The notes under the pieces are model-generated. The model was not told the origin of the DNA and searched no databases. It saw nothing but the letters and a program-made list of their open reading frames with translations. This document shows, in pieces, positions 40,855 to 52,844 of a stretch of DNA of 64,000 nt. Source of the DNA: Ophthalmolycus amberensis (lineage: Eukaryota; Chordata; Actinopteri; Perciformes; Zoarcidae); the NCBI GenBank assembly GCA_024529925.1, contig JAFEUB010001461.1, positions 407,501 to 471,500 of the forward strand. The letters run 5' to 3'. The position numbers and the translations under genes are program-made. Each line of letters begins with the position of its first letter. Within the stretch, counting starts at the first letter, position 1.

Positions 40855-42190
40855 GTTTACCGTTAACCATCAGAGTGTGAATAAAGTTTAACATCAACCA
40901 TCAGAGTGTGAATAAAGTTTACCGTTAACCATCAGAGTGTAAATAAAGTTTGACGTTAACCATCAGAGTGTGAATAAAGTTTATCGTTAACCATCAGAGT
41001 GTGAATAAAGTTTAACGTTAAACATCAGAGTGTAAATAAAGTTTAACGTTAACCATCAGAGTGTGAATAAAGTTTAACATCAACCATCAGAGTGTGAATA
41101 AAGTTTACCGTTAACCATCAGAGTGTAAATAAAGTTTAACGTTAACCATCAGAGTGTGAATAAAGTTTAACGTTAACCATCAGAGTGTAAATAAAGTTTT
41201 AACGTTAACCATCAGAGTGTGAATAAAGTTTAACATCAACCATCAGAGTGTGAATAAAGTTTACCGTTAACCATCAGAGTGTAAATAAAGTTTAACGTTA
41301 ACCATCAGAGTGTGAATAAAGTTTAACGTTAACCATCAGAGTGTAAATAAAGTTTTAACGTTAACCATCAGAGTGTGAATAAAGTTTAACGTTAACCATC
41401 AGAGTGTAAATAAAGTTTGACGTTAACCATCAGAGTGTGAATAAAGTTTATCGTTAACCATCAGAGTGTGAATAAAGTTTAACGTTAAACATCAGAGTGT
41501 AAATAAAGTTTACCGTTAACCATCAGAGTGTGAATAAAGTTTAACGTCAACCATCAGAGTGTGAATAAAGGTTAGCGTTAACCATCAGAGTGTGAATAAA
41601 GTTTGACGTTAACCATCAGAGTGTAAATAAAGTTTTAACGTTAACCATCAGAGTGTGAATAAAGTTTAACGTTAACCATCAGTGTAAATAAAGTTTAACG
41701 TTAACCATCAGAGTGTAAATAAAGTTTGACGTTAACCATCAGAGTGTGAATAAAGTTTCTCGTTAACCATCAGAGTGTGAATAAAGTTTAACGTTAACCA
41801 TCAGAGTGTAAATAAAGTTTTAACGTTAACCATCAGAGTGTGAATAAAGTTGAATGTTAACCATCAGAGTGTAAATAAAGTTTTAACGTTAACCATCAGA
41901 GTGTGAATAAAGTTTAACGTTAACCATCAGAGTGTAAATAAAGTTTAACGTTAACCATCAGAGTGTAAATAAAGTTTAACGTTAACCATCAGAGTGTAAA
42001 TAAAGTTTAACGTTAACATCAGTGTAAATAAAGTTTAATGTTAACCATCAGAGTGTAAATAAAGTTTACCGTTAACCATCAGAGTGTAAATGAAGTTTTA
42101 ACGTTAACCATCAGAGTGTGAATAAAGTTTAACGTGAACCATCAGAGTGTAAATAAAGTTTAACGTTAACCATCAGAGTGTAAATAAAGT
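40855..42190. repeat. 31-bp minisatellite carrying AATAAA in each unit
   Basis: About 43 units of 31 bp, reading AACCATCAGAGTGTGAATAA plus AGTTTAACGTT, with GTAAATAAA, ACCGTT and GACGTT variants and some 32-bp units with an extra T. Every unit contains the hexamer AATAAA on the plus strand, the strand of the retrovirus just upstream. The array ends directly in a single copy of the 23-bp unit that fills 4219-8930. Confidence 0.95.
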
Positions 42191-42232
42191 GTTACTGACT
42201 CAGTAGAACATGTGTTTCTAGTCTCTGATCAT
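42191..42232. repeat. Single unexpanded unit of the 23-bp array with its flank
   Basis: One copy of GTTACTGACTCAGTAGAACA plus TGTG, followed by TTCTAGTCTCTGATCA, matches the last unit and right flank of the array at 4219-8930. This looks like a paralogous locus in which the 23-bp motif was never amplified. Confidence 0.8.
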
Positions 42233-42266
42233 GTTTCATTGTAAACAACCAATCAGTGTTTCAAGC

Positions 42267-42690
42267 AACAGGAGGAGAGCTAGTAACGTTAGCAGCACCG
42301 CTAACGGCTAACCAACAGGAGGAGAGCTAGTAACGTTAGCAGCACCGCTAACGGCTAACCAACAGGAGGAGAGCTAGTAACGTTAGCAGCACCGCTAACT
42401 GCTAACCAACAGGAGGAGAGCTAGTAACGTTAGCAGCACCGCTAACGGCTAACCAACAGGAGGAGAGCTAGTAACGTTAGCAGCACCGCTAACTGCTAAC
42501 CAACAGGAGGAGAGCTAGTAACGTTAGCAGCACCGCTAACGGCTAACCAACAGGAGGAGAGCTAGTAACGTTAGCAGCACCACTAACGGCTAACCAACAG
42601 GAGGAGAGCTAGTAACGTTAGCAGCACCGCTAACTGCTAACCAACAGGAAGAGAGCTAGTAGCGTTAGCAGCACCGTTAACGGCTAACCA
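42267..42690. repeat. 47-bp minisatellite
   Basis: Nine units of 47 bp, beginning AACAGGAGGAGAGCTAGTAA and containing GTTAGC-AGCACC-GCTAAC, a 6-bp stem with a 6-base loop. Sites differ mainly at GGCTAACC/TGCTAACC. The array lies inside sequence that is contiguous in the related region after 8931, so it probably expanded or inserted within that older element. Confidence 0.92.
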
Positions 42691-43685
42691 ACGGAGGTTC
42701 ACTTCAGTTACATTATGATGCCTTCAGGCTCAGTGAACATGAGTACTGGCTGAAAGTAAATTCATCATTTGAATTCTGTGTTTTTCTGAAGATAAAATTG
42801 AATATATATTAATATTTATATGTCTCTAAAGAGTTAAACTGAACTCTGATGTGCTTGTTTCTCACATGTTGTTCAGGAGGAAGTGACTTCAGCTCCACAC
42901 CCTGTTCCTCTGCTCATAATGGACTTCTCCATCTTTCTGACCCCCCCCCCCGGAGATAAGGTGACATCAGAGAGGTCTCACTCCTCTCACAATATATTTT
43001 AAAATAATTGAAACACGCCAATAGTCTGAAGAAAAGAAAGTCTGTTTGCACTGATACGCTTTCATTTTTTACGAGAGCTCATTAACCCTCTGATCGCCAA
43101 AATAAAAGTCCTGCTCCTCTATGGAAACAGAACCATGATGACTAGAAGTAGAACTAGAACACGTCTTTAATGCAGAACAACTGATGACATCAATCATTAA
43201 AAAGATGAATTTATTTGATAATTTATTTTACAAAAAATTGTAAACAAAGTGTTGGAAATAAATAGAGTCTCTAATGTTACATGCCTCCCCTCTCCCCTCC
43301 TCTCCTCTCCTCCTCTCTCCCCTCCTCCCCTCTCCTCCTCCCATCCTCTCTCTCCTCCCCTCTCCTCCTCCCCTCCCCTATATCTATGCGTATAAACTGG
43401 CCCTCTGACTGGTCTACTGGTCTTACTGGGTAAAGAGCAGTCTGCTGGTCTTCTTCTCTTCTTTAAGGAAACGGTCTGGAGCAGTGGTCAATAGAGCTGG
43501 TCAATAGAGCCCCACCATGAGCCACACAAAAAAAAAAAAAAAATTATAATAATCATAAATTATACAAATTGTCAATATTTGTGTTTTTGAACTATGGAAT
43601 GTACCCAGTAATGTGTGTAAAATATGATATCTGCGCAAAATATATGCTTTTCCTGCTCGTGCTCTCTGTCTGTGTGCACGACACT
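42691..43685. other. Unique DNA with CT-rich tract
   Basis: Includes the remnant flank near 42740-42795, a poly-C run near 42940, a CT-rich tract at about 43285-43378 and a poly-A run near 43528. No exon was recognised. Confidence 0.6.
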
Positions 43686-43871
43686 CTGAGAACGTGCAGC
43701 TTGGGGGGCCTGATCGTTTTGGCCCAAAAGAGGCGGGTCTATGAAGCAGTTTAGCCAATTGCTGATTCAAGATATAAATGAGTGACATACAATTTAGCCA
43801 ATCAGCGCCCTCAAATAGATTCAGCTTGGGGCCAGAACGATCAGGCCCCCCTCGCTGTGCGTTCTCGTCAG
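43686..43871. mobile_element. Inverted-repeat element, possible MITE or DNA-transposon remnant
   Basis: Arms of about 40 bp at 43686-43725 and 43829-43871 are imperfect inverted copies (left GGGGGGCCTGATCGTTTTGG, right CCAGAACGATCAGGCCCCCC). They enclose about 100 bp with two direct copies of TTTAGCCAAT. Wider partial complementarity may extend the palindrome. No target duplication was identified, so the element class is open; it could also be a chance of repeated regulatory-type motifs. Confidence 0.5.
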
Positions 43872-44148
43872 GAGAAGTCTCTACAGGCGCCCGCGCCAGC
43901 GCGAGCACTCCTCCTCCAAGACCCGTTTGAGAGGAGAACTTTGGCGGAGATTCTGCAGCCAAAGAGCTGATATCAGATCAGCCTGACCTCACAATCAGAT
44001 AGCAGACTCGCGGGAAAGGGAAGCAGTACATGCGAAGCTTCTGTACTAGCTGTACACCAGACAGGTTTGGCTAGCTGGATGACGTCATGCTAATCATTTA
44101 TTTAGCTTTTTAAAACAACGGGGACAGATCCAGCACGGACAGTTACAG

Positions 44149-44240
44149 GAGTGAGGGATGAGGAGGTAAGGAAACATGAGAACACCAGGGTAGGGAGTGA
44201 GGGATGAGGAGGTAAGGAAACATGAGAACACCAGGACACA
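44149..44240. repeat. 46-bp tandem duplication
   Basis: Two adjacent copies of a 46-bp segment beginning GAGTGAGGGATGAGGAGG and ending in an AACACCAGG region, nearly identical. This is a minimal two-copy tandem repeat. Confidence 0.8.
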
Positions 44241-45531
44241 CATGAGAACTCTGTCAAGCTACATATTAGACAAAGTGAACATCTTTTCTTCTACATAGCT
44301 GTCCTCAGTCTCATCTGCTTAACTTGGTCATGGAGGCATCAACATGTAATAGAGATGTTAAATGAACAGTGAAAACTCATCATAGCTTAATTTAACATCA
44401 GTATTCATAATTACACTTCATGTTTACTTCTCCTGATCTTTACCTCCTATAACAAGGTCCATAGGGGCATCTCAATAAATGAACATGTTATATTATATTA
44501 TATAAGTGTTATTTACTGATTGTTTTCGTGTTGGAATACATGTTAAATATTTAACTGCCAAGTAATAATGCGTGTTTGATACTTACATTTTTTTTGCATT
44601 AAATCATACTGGGATGTTTGCTGAAATTGATAGGATGGCCCTACCTAGAACATGTTCCACCAGCCGCCACTGGTCTGGAGTCAGATTCCAGTCTCAGAGG
44701 GGGAGGGGGGGGGGGGGATCGAAGGTGGACACATACCAACACCATGACATCACCGCCTCCATTCAAACACACTGCTACTGCAGGACAATGGCTGGCACAC
44801 ACACACACACACACTGAAGAAGAGGAGTCCTCAGAGTTTTCTTCGCCACAGTTCTGACCTAAATTAGAGCTCTCTGAATTCCTCTCGTGCTCAGTGGTGA
44901 AAACTGTTCTTCAAAAACACTGGACTCTCAGCGCAGAGGAGGATTCTGGGTAATGCGCTGCTGGTTTTATGGGGCTCACAATGAGGAGCAGGTTTGTAAA
45001 TCTGAAGCTCTCAGTGAGACTATATTGGTCAAAACAACTTCTTTGTTTGAACAGATCCACAAAAAAATAATAATTTGATATCGATGGTTCAGGAGTCTTT
45101 ATTGCTTCATGAAAACTAAACTTCATAATAAAAGCACATTAAATAAGAACACAGTGCTCACAACAAAAAGGTTTGTTAACATTCTCACAATATGTTAGAA
45201 AAGTATGAAAGAATGACCAATTAATTTTCACAAATACAAATCTTTCTAAACATCTAGAGAGTTTACAAAGAAGGAAACTTACTTTTCTTTGAGCCCAAAT
45301 GAACATTTCTAAATAATAAACGTCTCTGTGTTAAACAGTACAAGAGATGGAAACATAAACATCTCAGGTGTTTACAGTCTGCAGAGATGTGTTCAGTGTC
45401 CTTCAAAATAAAAGTCACCGCCGAGTCACGTGATGAAAAATAAGAAAGCAGGAGAGCTGAGTGCTGAACCTCCGTTACATAACGGAGAGAATAAAGAAAA
45501 GCACCAGCAGCCATTACTCTGCTGCACACAC
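44241..45531. other. Unique DNA with poly-G and CA tracts
   Basis: Holds a G-rich run (about 44699-44717) and a CA repeat (about 44796-44815). No coding exon was recognised on either strand; the open frames are short and unlike known proteins. Confidence 0.6.
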
Positions 45532-45662
45532 TACACAACATATACACACAGTACACACACAGAGTACACAACATATACACACAGTACACACACAGAGTAC
45601 ACAACATATACACAGAGTACACACACACAGAGTACACAACATATACACACAGGACACACAGG
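45532..45662. repeat. 33-bp CA-rich minisatellite
   Basis: About four copies of a CA-rich 33-bp unit, ACACAACATATACACACAGT plus ACACACACAGAGT. It appears derived from a CA microsatellite. Confidence 0.85.
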
Positions 45663-46250
45663 ACGTAGCCTCAAACTAGATTTCTATTTGTCTTGTTTTC
45701 TTTTCAAAGCTTCTATAAGAAGTGAGGAGTCGCTCTGAGGCTTCTTCTTCTGGAAGAGACCGTCTCATTATAATCACAGGAGGAGATGAAGGTGTTTATG
45801 CGATAAATAAGAAGAAGAAATAAGACGACCATCAGTTCAGCAGAAGGTCAGCAGACGACCAATGATCATTGATTCGGACTCAGAATGTTTTCCACTGAAA
45901 TAAAAACTCTTTTTTGTAATTGTTCGTTTATCTCTCTTTAAATATTCAATACATGTTGAAACAATCCGTCTCTTCTCTTCTGTGAGACGTTTTCAAATGT
46001 TTGACTCTCGCTCACCTTTTAGCGGTCCAATCAAATGCAGAGCACAGAATTAGCAGAGCTCTGTTGGCTTTGTTGGCGGCTATTCTTCAATAAAAACTAC
46101 TAAAACAGCAGGGAGGAAGTGAAATGCATTAATCACCGTTTTACAGTCGTTCCTTTGACCACCAATCACAGGCCGCGGTTACAAAACACCTTCTAGCAGG
46201 TAGCCATGTTGTAATGGAGAGGCTCATTGAGATAGGCTGATCGGACGGGT
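45663..46250. other. Unique DNA, nothing recognised
   Basis: Single-copy sequence leading to the 10-bp array. The final bases, GGGTCAAACTGAGT, merge into the first repeat units. Confidence 0.6.
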
Positions 46251-49200
46251 CAAACTGAGTCAAACTGAGTCAAGACGAGTCAAGATGAGTCAAAACTAAT
46301 CAAGACGAATCAAGATGAGTCAAGACGAATCAAGACAAGTCAAGACGAGTCAAGACGAATCAAGACAAGTCAAGACGAGTCAAAACTAATTAAGACGAAT
46401 CAAGACGAGTCAAAACTAATCAAGACGAGTCAAGACGAATCAAGACGAGTCAAGACGAGTCAAAACTAATCAAGACGAATCAAGACGAGTCAAAACTAAT
46501 CAAGACGAGTCAAGACGAGTCAAGACGAATCAAGACGAGTCAAGACGAGTCAAAACGAATCAAGACGAGTCAAGACGAGTCAAAACTAATCAAGACGAAT
46601 CAAGACGAGTCAAAACTAATCAAGACGAGTCAAGACGAGTCAAGACGAATCAAGACGAGTCAAGACGAGTAAAAACGAATTAAGACGAATCAAGACGAAT
46701 CAAGATGAATCAAGACGAGTCAAAACTAATCAAGACGAGTCAAGAAGAATCAAGACGAGTCAAGACGAATCAAGACGAGTCAAGACGAATCAAGACGAGT
46801 CAAGACGAATCAAGACGAGTCAAGACGAGTCAAGACGAGTCAAGACGAGTCAAGACGAGTCAAGACGAGTCAAGACGAATCAAGAGGAGTCAAGACGAGT
46901 CAAAACTAATCAAGACGAGTCAAGACGAGTCAAGTCAAATCAAGACGAGTCAAGACGAGTCAAGTCAAATCAAGACGAGTCAAGACGAGTCAAGACGAAT
47001 CAAGACGAGTCAAGACGAATCAAGACGAGTCAAGACGACTCAAGACGAATCAAAACGAGTCAAGACCAATCAAGACCAATCAAGACGAGTCAAAACTAAT
47101 CAAGACGAGTCAAGACGAGTCAAGACGAGTCAAGACGAATCAAGACGAGTCAAGACGAATCAAGACGAGTCAAGACGAGTCAAGACGAGTCAAGACGAGT
47201 CAAAACGAGTCAAGACGAATCAAGACGAGTCAAGACGAGTCAAGACGAATCAAGACGAATCAAAACGAGTCAAGACGAATCAAGACGAGTCAAAACTAAT
47301 CAAGACGAGTCAAGACGAGTCAAGACGAATGAAGACGAATCAAAACGATTCAAGACGAATCAAGACGAGTCAAAACTAATCAAGACGAGTCAAGACGAAT
47401 CAAAACGAGTCAAGACGAATCAAGACGAATCAAGACGAATCAAAATGAGTCAAGACGAGTCAAAACTAATCAAGACGAATCAAGACGAGTCAAGACGAGT
47501 CAAGACGAATCAAGACGAGTCAAAACGAATCAAGACGAGTCAAGACGAATCAAGACGAGTTAAAACGAGTCAAAACGAGTCAAGACGAATCAAGACGAGT
47601 CAAGACGAGTCAAGACGAATCAAGACGAGTCAAAACTAATCAAGACGAGTCAAGACGAGTCAAGACGAATCAAGACGAATCAAGACGAGTCAAAACGAGT
47701 CAAGACGAATCAAGACGAATCAAGACGAATCAAAATGAGTCAAGACGAGTCAAAACTAATCAAGACGAATCAAGACGAGTCAAGACGAGTCAAGACGAGT
47801 CAAGACGAATCAAGACGAGTCAAAACGAATCAAGACGAGTCAAGACGAATCAAGACGAGTTAAAACGAGTCAAAACGAGTCAAGACGAATCAAGACGAGT
47901 CAAGACGAGTCAAGACGAATCAAGACGAGTCAAAACTAATCAAGACGAGTCAAGACGAGTCAAGACGAATCAAGACGAATCAAGACGAGTCAAAACTAAT
48001 CAAGACGAGTCAAGACGAGTCAAAATGAATCAAGACGAGTCAAGACGAGTCAAGACGAATCAAGACGAGTCAAGACGAGTCAAGACAAATCAAGACGAGT
48101 CAAGACGAGTCAAGACGAATCAAGACGAGTCAAGACGAGTCAAGACGAGTCAATACGAATCAAGACGAGTCAAGACGAGTCAAGACGAGTCAAGACGAGT
48201 CAAGACGAGTCAAGACGAATCAAGACGAGTCAAGACGAGTCAAGACGAGTCAATACGAATCAAGACGAGTCAAGACGAGTCAATACGAATCAAGACGAGT
48301 CAAGACGAGTCAAGACGAGTCAAAACTAATCAAGACGAATCAAGACGAGTCAAAACTAATCAAGACGAGTCAAGACGAGTCAAGACGAATCAAGACGAGT
48401 CAAGACGAGTCAAAACGAATCAAGACGAGTCAAGACGAGTCAAAACTAATCAAGACGAATCAAGACGAGTCAAAACTAATCAAGACGAGTCAAGACGAGT
48501 CAAGACGAATCAAGACGAGTCAAGACGAGTAAAAACGAATTAAGACGAATCAAGACGAATCAAGATGAATCAAGACGAGTCAAAACTAATCAAGACGAGT
48601 CAAGAAGAATCAAGACGAGTCAAGACGAATCAAGACGAGTCAAGACGAATCAAGACGAGTCAAGACGAATCAAGACGAGTCAAGACGAGTCAAGACGAGT
48701 CAAGACGAATCAAGACGAGTCAAGACGAGTCAAGACGAGTCAAGACGAATCAAGAGGAGTCAAGACGAGTCAAAACTAATCAAGACGAGTCAAGACGAGT
48801 CAAGTCAAATCAAGACGAGTCAAGACGAGTCAAGTCAAATCAAGACGAGTCAAGACGAGTCAAGACGAATCAAGACGAGTCAAGACGAGTCAAGACGAGT
48901 CAAGACGAATCAAAACGAGTCAAGACCAATCAAGACCAATCAAGACGAGTCAAAACTAATCAAGACGAGTCAAGACGAGTCAAGACGAGTCAAGACGAAT
49001 CAAGACGAGTCAAGACGAATCAAGACGAGTCAAGACGAGTCAAGACGAGTCAAGACGAGTCAAAACGAGTCAAGACGAATCAAGACGAGTCAAGACGAGT
49101 CAAGACGAATCAAGACGAATCAAAACGAGTCAAGACGAATCAAGACGAGTCAAAACTAATCAAGACGAGTCAAGACGAGTCAAGACGAATGAAGACGAAT

Positions 49201-49670
49201 CAAAACGATTCAAGACGAATCAAGACGAGTCAAAACTAATCAAGACGAGTCAAGACGAATCAAAACGAGTCAAGACGAATCAAGACGAATCAAGACGAAT
49301 CAAAATGAGTCAAGACGAGTCAAAACTAATCAAGACGAATCAAGACGAGTCAAAACTAATCAAGACGAGTCAAGACGAGTCAAGACGAGTCAAGACGAAT
49401 CAAGACGAGTCAAAACGAATCAAGACGAGTCAAGACGAATCAAGACGAGTTAAAACGAGTCAAAACGAGTCAAGACGAATCAAGACGAGTCAAGACGAGT
49501 CAAGACGAATCAAGACGAGTCAAAACTAATCAAGACGAGTCAAGACGAGTCAAGACGAATCAAGACGAGTCAAGACGAGTCAATACGAATCAAGACGAGT
49601 CAAGACGAGTCAAGACGAGTCAAGACGAATCAAGACGAGTCAAAACTAAACAAGACGAGTCAAACTGAGT
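46251..49670. repeat. 10-bp minisatellite (CAAGACGAGT)
   Basis: About 342 tandem decamers, mainly CAAGACGAGT, CAAGACGAAT, CAAAACGAGT and CAAAACTAAT. Both edges carry CAAACTGAGT, probably the older form; these edge units contain the AP-1-like string TGAGTCA. Thirty bases make ten codons, so the plus strand reads as a QDESRRVKTN-type peptide, which is not a gene. A block of 1860 bp (186 decamers) repeats: 46681-48540 is followed by a second, partial copy from 48541 to about 49550. Confidence 0.95.
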
Positions 49671-49893
49671 CAGACCAGCTCATGTGTGTGATTGTGGTAA
49701 AACAGCGACGCCTCACTCTGTTTGAGGAAATGTTGGTCACAGTTTAACTTTCTCTGAGATCTTAACAGGTTGATTTAAAATAAATCTAAGTAAGACCTCC
49801 TCCTCCTGGATGACTGGCCCCCGGACAGCCGGGGGTCCTGAGGGGCCCCTCAGTCCCACCACACAGTGTCCCCCCTCAGACATCTCTTTAGAG

Positions 49894-49985
49894 CAGTGGT
49901 TCTCAACTGGTCTGGCTGCGGGACCCACCATCACCCCTTAATGACAAGCCGGGACCCACGACCCAAATTATATATATATATAATC

Positions 49986-50020
<35 letters not shown>

Positions 50021-50652
50021 ATTTACATCATTATACATATCTATATTCAAGACGTCTAGTAGTAGTAACGTCTCTGTGTAGTAAACAACTGTCAAATCAA
50101 ATAAAGAAAGCACACATATTTTAACAAATATTATTCTCATTTTTCAAATTTAACTGGATGGATTATAAATACATAGAAATACATGAATACATGTTCTTCT
50201 CATTTCAAGTAAAATAATGGCTGGATTAAAAAATTAATTACGTAATGAAATTCTATTTAGAAAAAATATTTTCACTGAATTGCCCTGCAGCTTTAAATTC
50301 AGTTCATTCAGGGTGAAGTGAAAGATCCACGATATTATATTTTTCTCATCTTCCAAAAAGAGAAATTAGTGTTTGAAGAATTCACCTCTATGAGTCTGTC
50401 CAGTCAGAGTCTAGTGACTCTGGTCTCTCTGGACATTTCTCTCTTTTGGAGATCGTCTTATGATTTGACTTTCACAACCCACACCACAAGTGCCGTAAAT
50501 GCTGGAATAATTCTGCTGCATAAAAAATGCCCTTCAAAATAAAATCATTTTATTTTATTTTTTTAAATTTTTGTCAGGCAAAGGCCCGCGACCCCCTGAA
50601 AACGGGTCCGCGACCCACTTTTGGGTCGCGACCCACCAGTTGAGAATCACTG
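49894..50652. mobile_element. Non-autonomous hAT DNA transposon with 8-bp target duplication
   Basis: The left terminus CAGTGGTTCTCAACTGGT and the right terminus ACCAGTTGAGAATCACTG are inverted repeats of the hAT (Charlie-like) type. They are flanked on both sides by an exact 8-bp duplication, CTTTAGAG (49886-49893 and 50653-50660), the length made by hAT transposases. Length is 759 bp. Subterminal GGGACCC/GGGTCGCGACCC motifs extend the inverted ends. A TA microsatellite lies inside (about 49971-50018). No transposase frame is present, so it is a deletion derivative. Confidence 0.92.
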
Positions 50653-50756
50653 CTTTAGAGGACCAGTTAAACATTCAACACACCGGCGGTGGAGTCGACA
50701 GGTAAACGGCATCAGGAGGAAGCAGCTGATTGACTGAACAAACAGAGTTATTTAAT

Positions 50757-50799
50757 TGAGCTATGCAGAGCTATGCAGAGCTATGCAGAGCTATGCAGC
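50757..50799. repeat. 10-bp short tandem repeat (GAGCTATGCA)
   Basis: Four copies of GAGCTATGCA directly before the LINE fragment. Confidence 0.85.
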
Positions 50800-50965
50800 A
50801 GAAGCAAAGCAGCGCGGCTGGAACACTGAAAACTGTCCAGTGGAAGTGGGATGCAGAGGATTTGTGGCTTCTTCGACCATCAGACTGTTGAAGGAGCTGG
50901 GAAGCCACGGTCAGGCTCTGCGGCAGACCATCAAGGCATCTCAGAGGCGGCTGGAAGAAGCAGCC
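50800..50965 (+). pseudogene. Non-LTR retrotransposon ORF fragment (C-terminal part)
   Basis: The plus-strand frame contains RGWNTENCPVEVGCRGFV followed by an LLKELG-x-HGQALRQTIK segment. I recognise this as the repeated C-terminal region of fish non-LTR retrotransposon polyproteins; the PVEVGCRGF block is typical. Only about 55 residues remain, with no reverse transcriptase domain, and the frame breaks down after about 50965. The exact LINE clade is not assigned. The following 200 bp may be 3' untranslated sequence of the same element. Confidence 0.6.
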
Positions 50966-52021
50966 AGTCCAACTATGTCAGCATCACCCACCTGTTAACC
51001 ATGCAGGCGTCTACCGTTCTCAATGTTGAGACAGTTGGGCACGGCATAGAGGGCGTCTAGTGTTGAGAGGCCGAAACATCCAATGACACAAGGGAACATT
51101 ACTGACCATGTGTTCTGGGCCCAACTGTCCCAAAACTCTACAACCTAACCCGGACCGAGGTACACAAGCCGGAAAACCCCCACTGGTGGATCGTCAAGCA
51201 CTCAAAGCAAGGTTCATTTCATGGAAGCGCTCACCAGACACACATCATGTCCAGTGTTTTTAGATTCATACAATATAATATAATATGACATGACATATTA
51301 TAATATAACAGGATCGGATATACTATTTAATTCTATGTTTACATCTGATTACACATTTCATAGCAGAAGTTCTATTGATACTTATTAAAAAATGTAAAAT
51401 CAAATATATGAAAAACGTGTTGCGGTGTAAACATGAGGTCTCTCTCTGATTTTATTTTGAAATTTAAATTCCACAGTTCTGGTATGAATTTAGAGATTTA
51501 AAAATAAGAGTAAAATCCTTCAATATAAAAGAGGAGTTGTGCAGAGAGGCTGGTGGATTCTGTGGGAGATGATTGGCTGAGTATAAACCCAACTCATGAA
51601 TAAACATGAGCCCCCCCCCCCCCTCTTCTTTTTGTTTGGCCTGACATGAACACAGCAGGTGGACATGTTTACGAGGCTCCACCGGGTCAATAATAATACA
51701 AATAAAAGAGTCTTTGGTTGGAGGGGACAGACGGACATGTTCCAGGCTTTCATTGGTCTAAATCATGTCCTTTTAAATACACTATATTTTGGTTCTGGTC
51801 CTCGGGACCCGTTGAGGGTCAACATCTGGACCACTCGATCCACGTTGGTCCCCCCCCCCCCCCCCCCGACTGGGCCCGGCCCTCCCCATACACCCCCCCC
51901 TCCCCCACGCTATAATTCCTGTTAATCCTGGCGGGACACCATCTGGGAGCTCCTTGTGATTCAGTGATAGCAGATAGTGAAGCAGCAGATGTCAGGAGGA
52001 CATGTCCTCTAAAAATCACCG
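50966..52021. other. Unique DNA with poly-C runs
   Basis: Single-copy DNA with C runs at about 51610-51622 and 51851-51867. The first part may be the tail of the LINE fragment. No exon was recognised. Confidence 0.55.
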
Positions 52022-52160
52022 GAAATGTCCCGAAATATAGAGACGATATGTCCCGAACTTTAGAGACGAAATGTACCGAACTTTAGAGACGAAATGTCCC
52101 GAAATATGGAGATAATATATCCCTACATTTAGAGACGAAATGTCCCTAAATTTAGAGACC
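52022..52160. repeat. 23-bp minisatellite adjoining the 12-bp array
   Basis: About six copies of a unit resembling GAAATGTCCCGAACTTTAG plus AGAC. They decay toward the right, where the last AGAGACC runs into the first GGGACCAT units of the next array. Confidence 0.85.
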
Positions 52161-52844
52161 ATCATAGGGACCATTAGAGGGACCATTAGAGGGACCATCA
52201 TAGGGACCAATAGAGGGACCATCAGAGGGACTATTAGAGGGACCATTAGAAGGACAATTAGAGGGACCATCAGAAGGACCATCAGAAGGACCATTAGAGG
52301 GACCATCAGAAGGACCATTAGAGGGACCATTAGAAGGACCATTAGAACGACAATTAGAGGGACCATCATAGGGACCATTGGAAGGACAATTAGAGGGACC
52401 ATCATAGGGACTGATCAGAAGGACAATTAGAGGGACCATCAGAAGGACCATTAGAGGGACAATTAGAAGGACCATTAGAACGACAATTAGAGGGACCATC
52501 ATAGGGACCATTGGAAGGACAATTAGAGGGACCATCATAGGGACCATCAGAAGGACCATGAGAGGGACCATTAGAAGGACCATTAGAGGGACCATTAGAA
52601 GGACAATTAGAGGGACCATCAGAAGGACATTAGAAGGACCATTAGAGGGACCATCATAGGGACCATTAGAAGGACAATTAGAGGGACCATTAGAAGGACC
52701 ATTAGAGGGACCATTAGAAGGACAATTAGAGGGACCATCAGAAGGACCATTAGAGGGACCATCATAGGGACCATTAGAAGGACAATTAGAGGGACCATTA
52801 CAAGGACCATTAGAAGGACCATTAGAGGGACCATTAGAGGGACC

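Noticed and set aside
43501..43962. 153-codon minus-strand frame
   Set aside because: It spans the inverted-repeat element and a poly-A run, and both strands are open across the palindrome, so it is not a credible protein.
45400..45430. CTTCAAAATAAAAGTC motif, also near 43095, 50535, 56615 and (inverted) 60645, as a transposon end
   Set aside because: It recurs with variation, but I could not find matching partner ends or target duplications.
46705..49529. Charged QDESRRVKTN repeat proteins on the plus strand
   Set aside because: Direct translation of the decamer array with no start context, splice sites or non-repeat domain.
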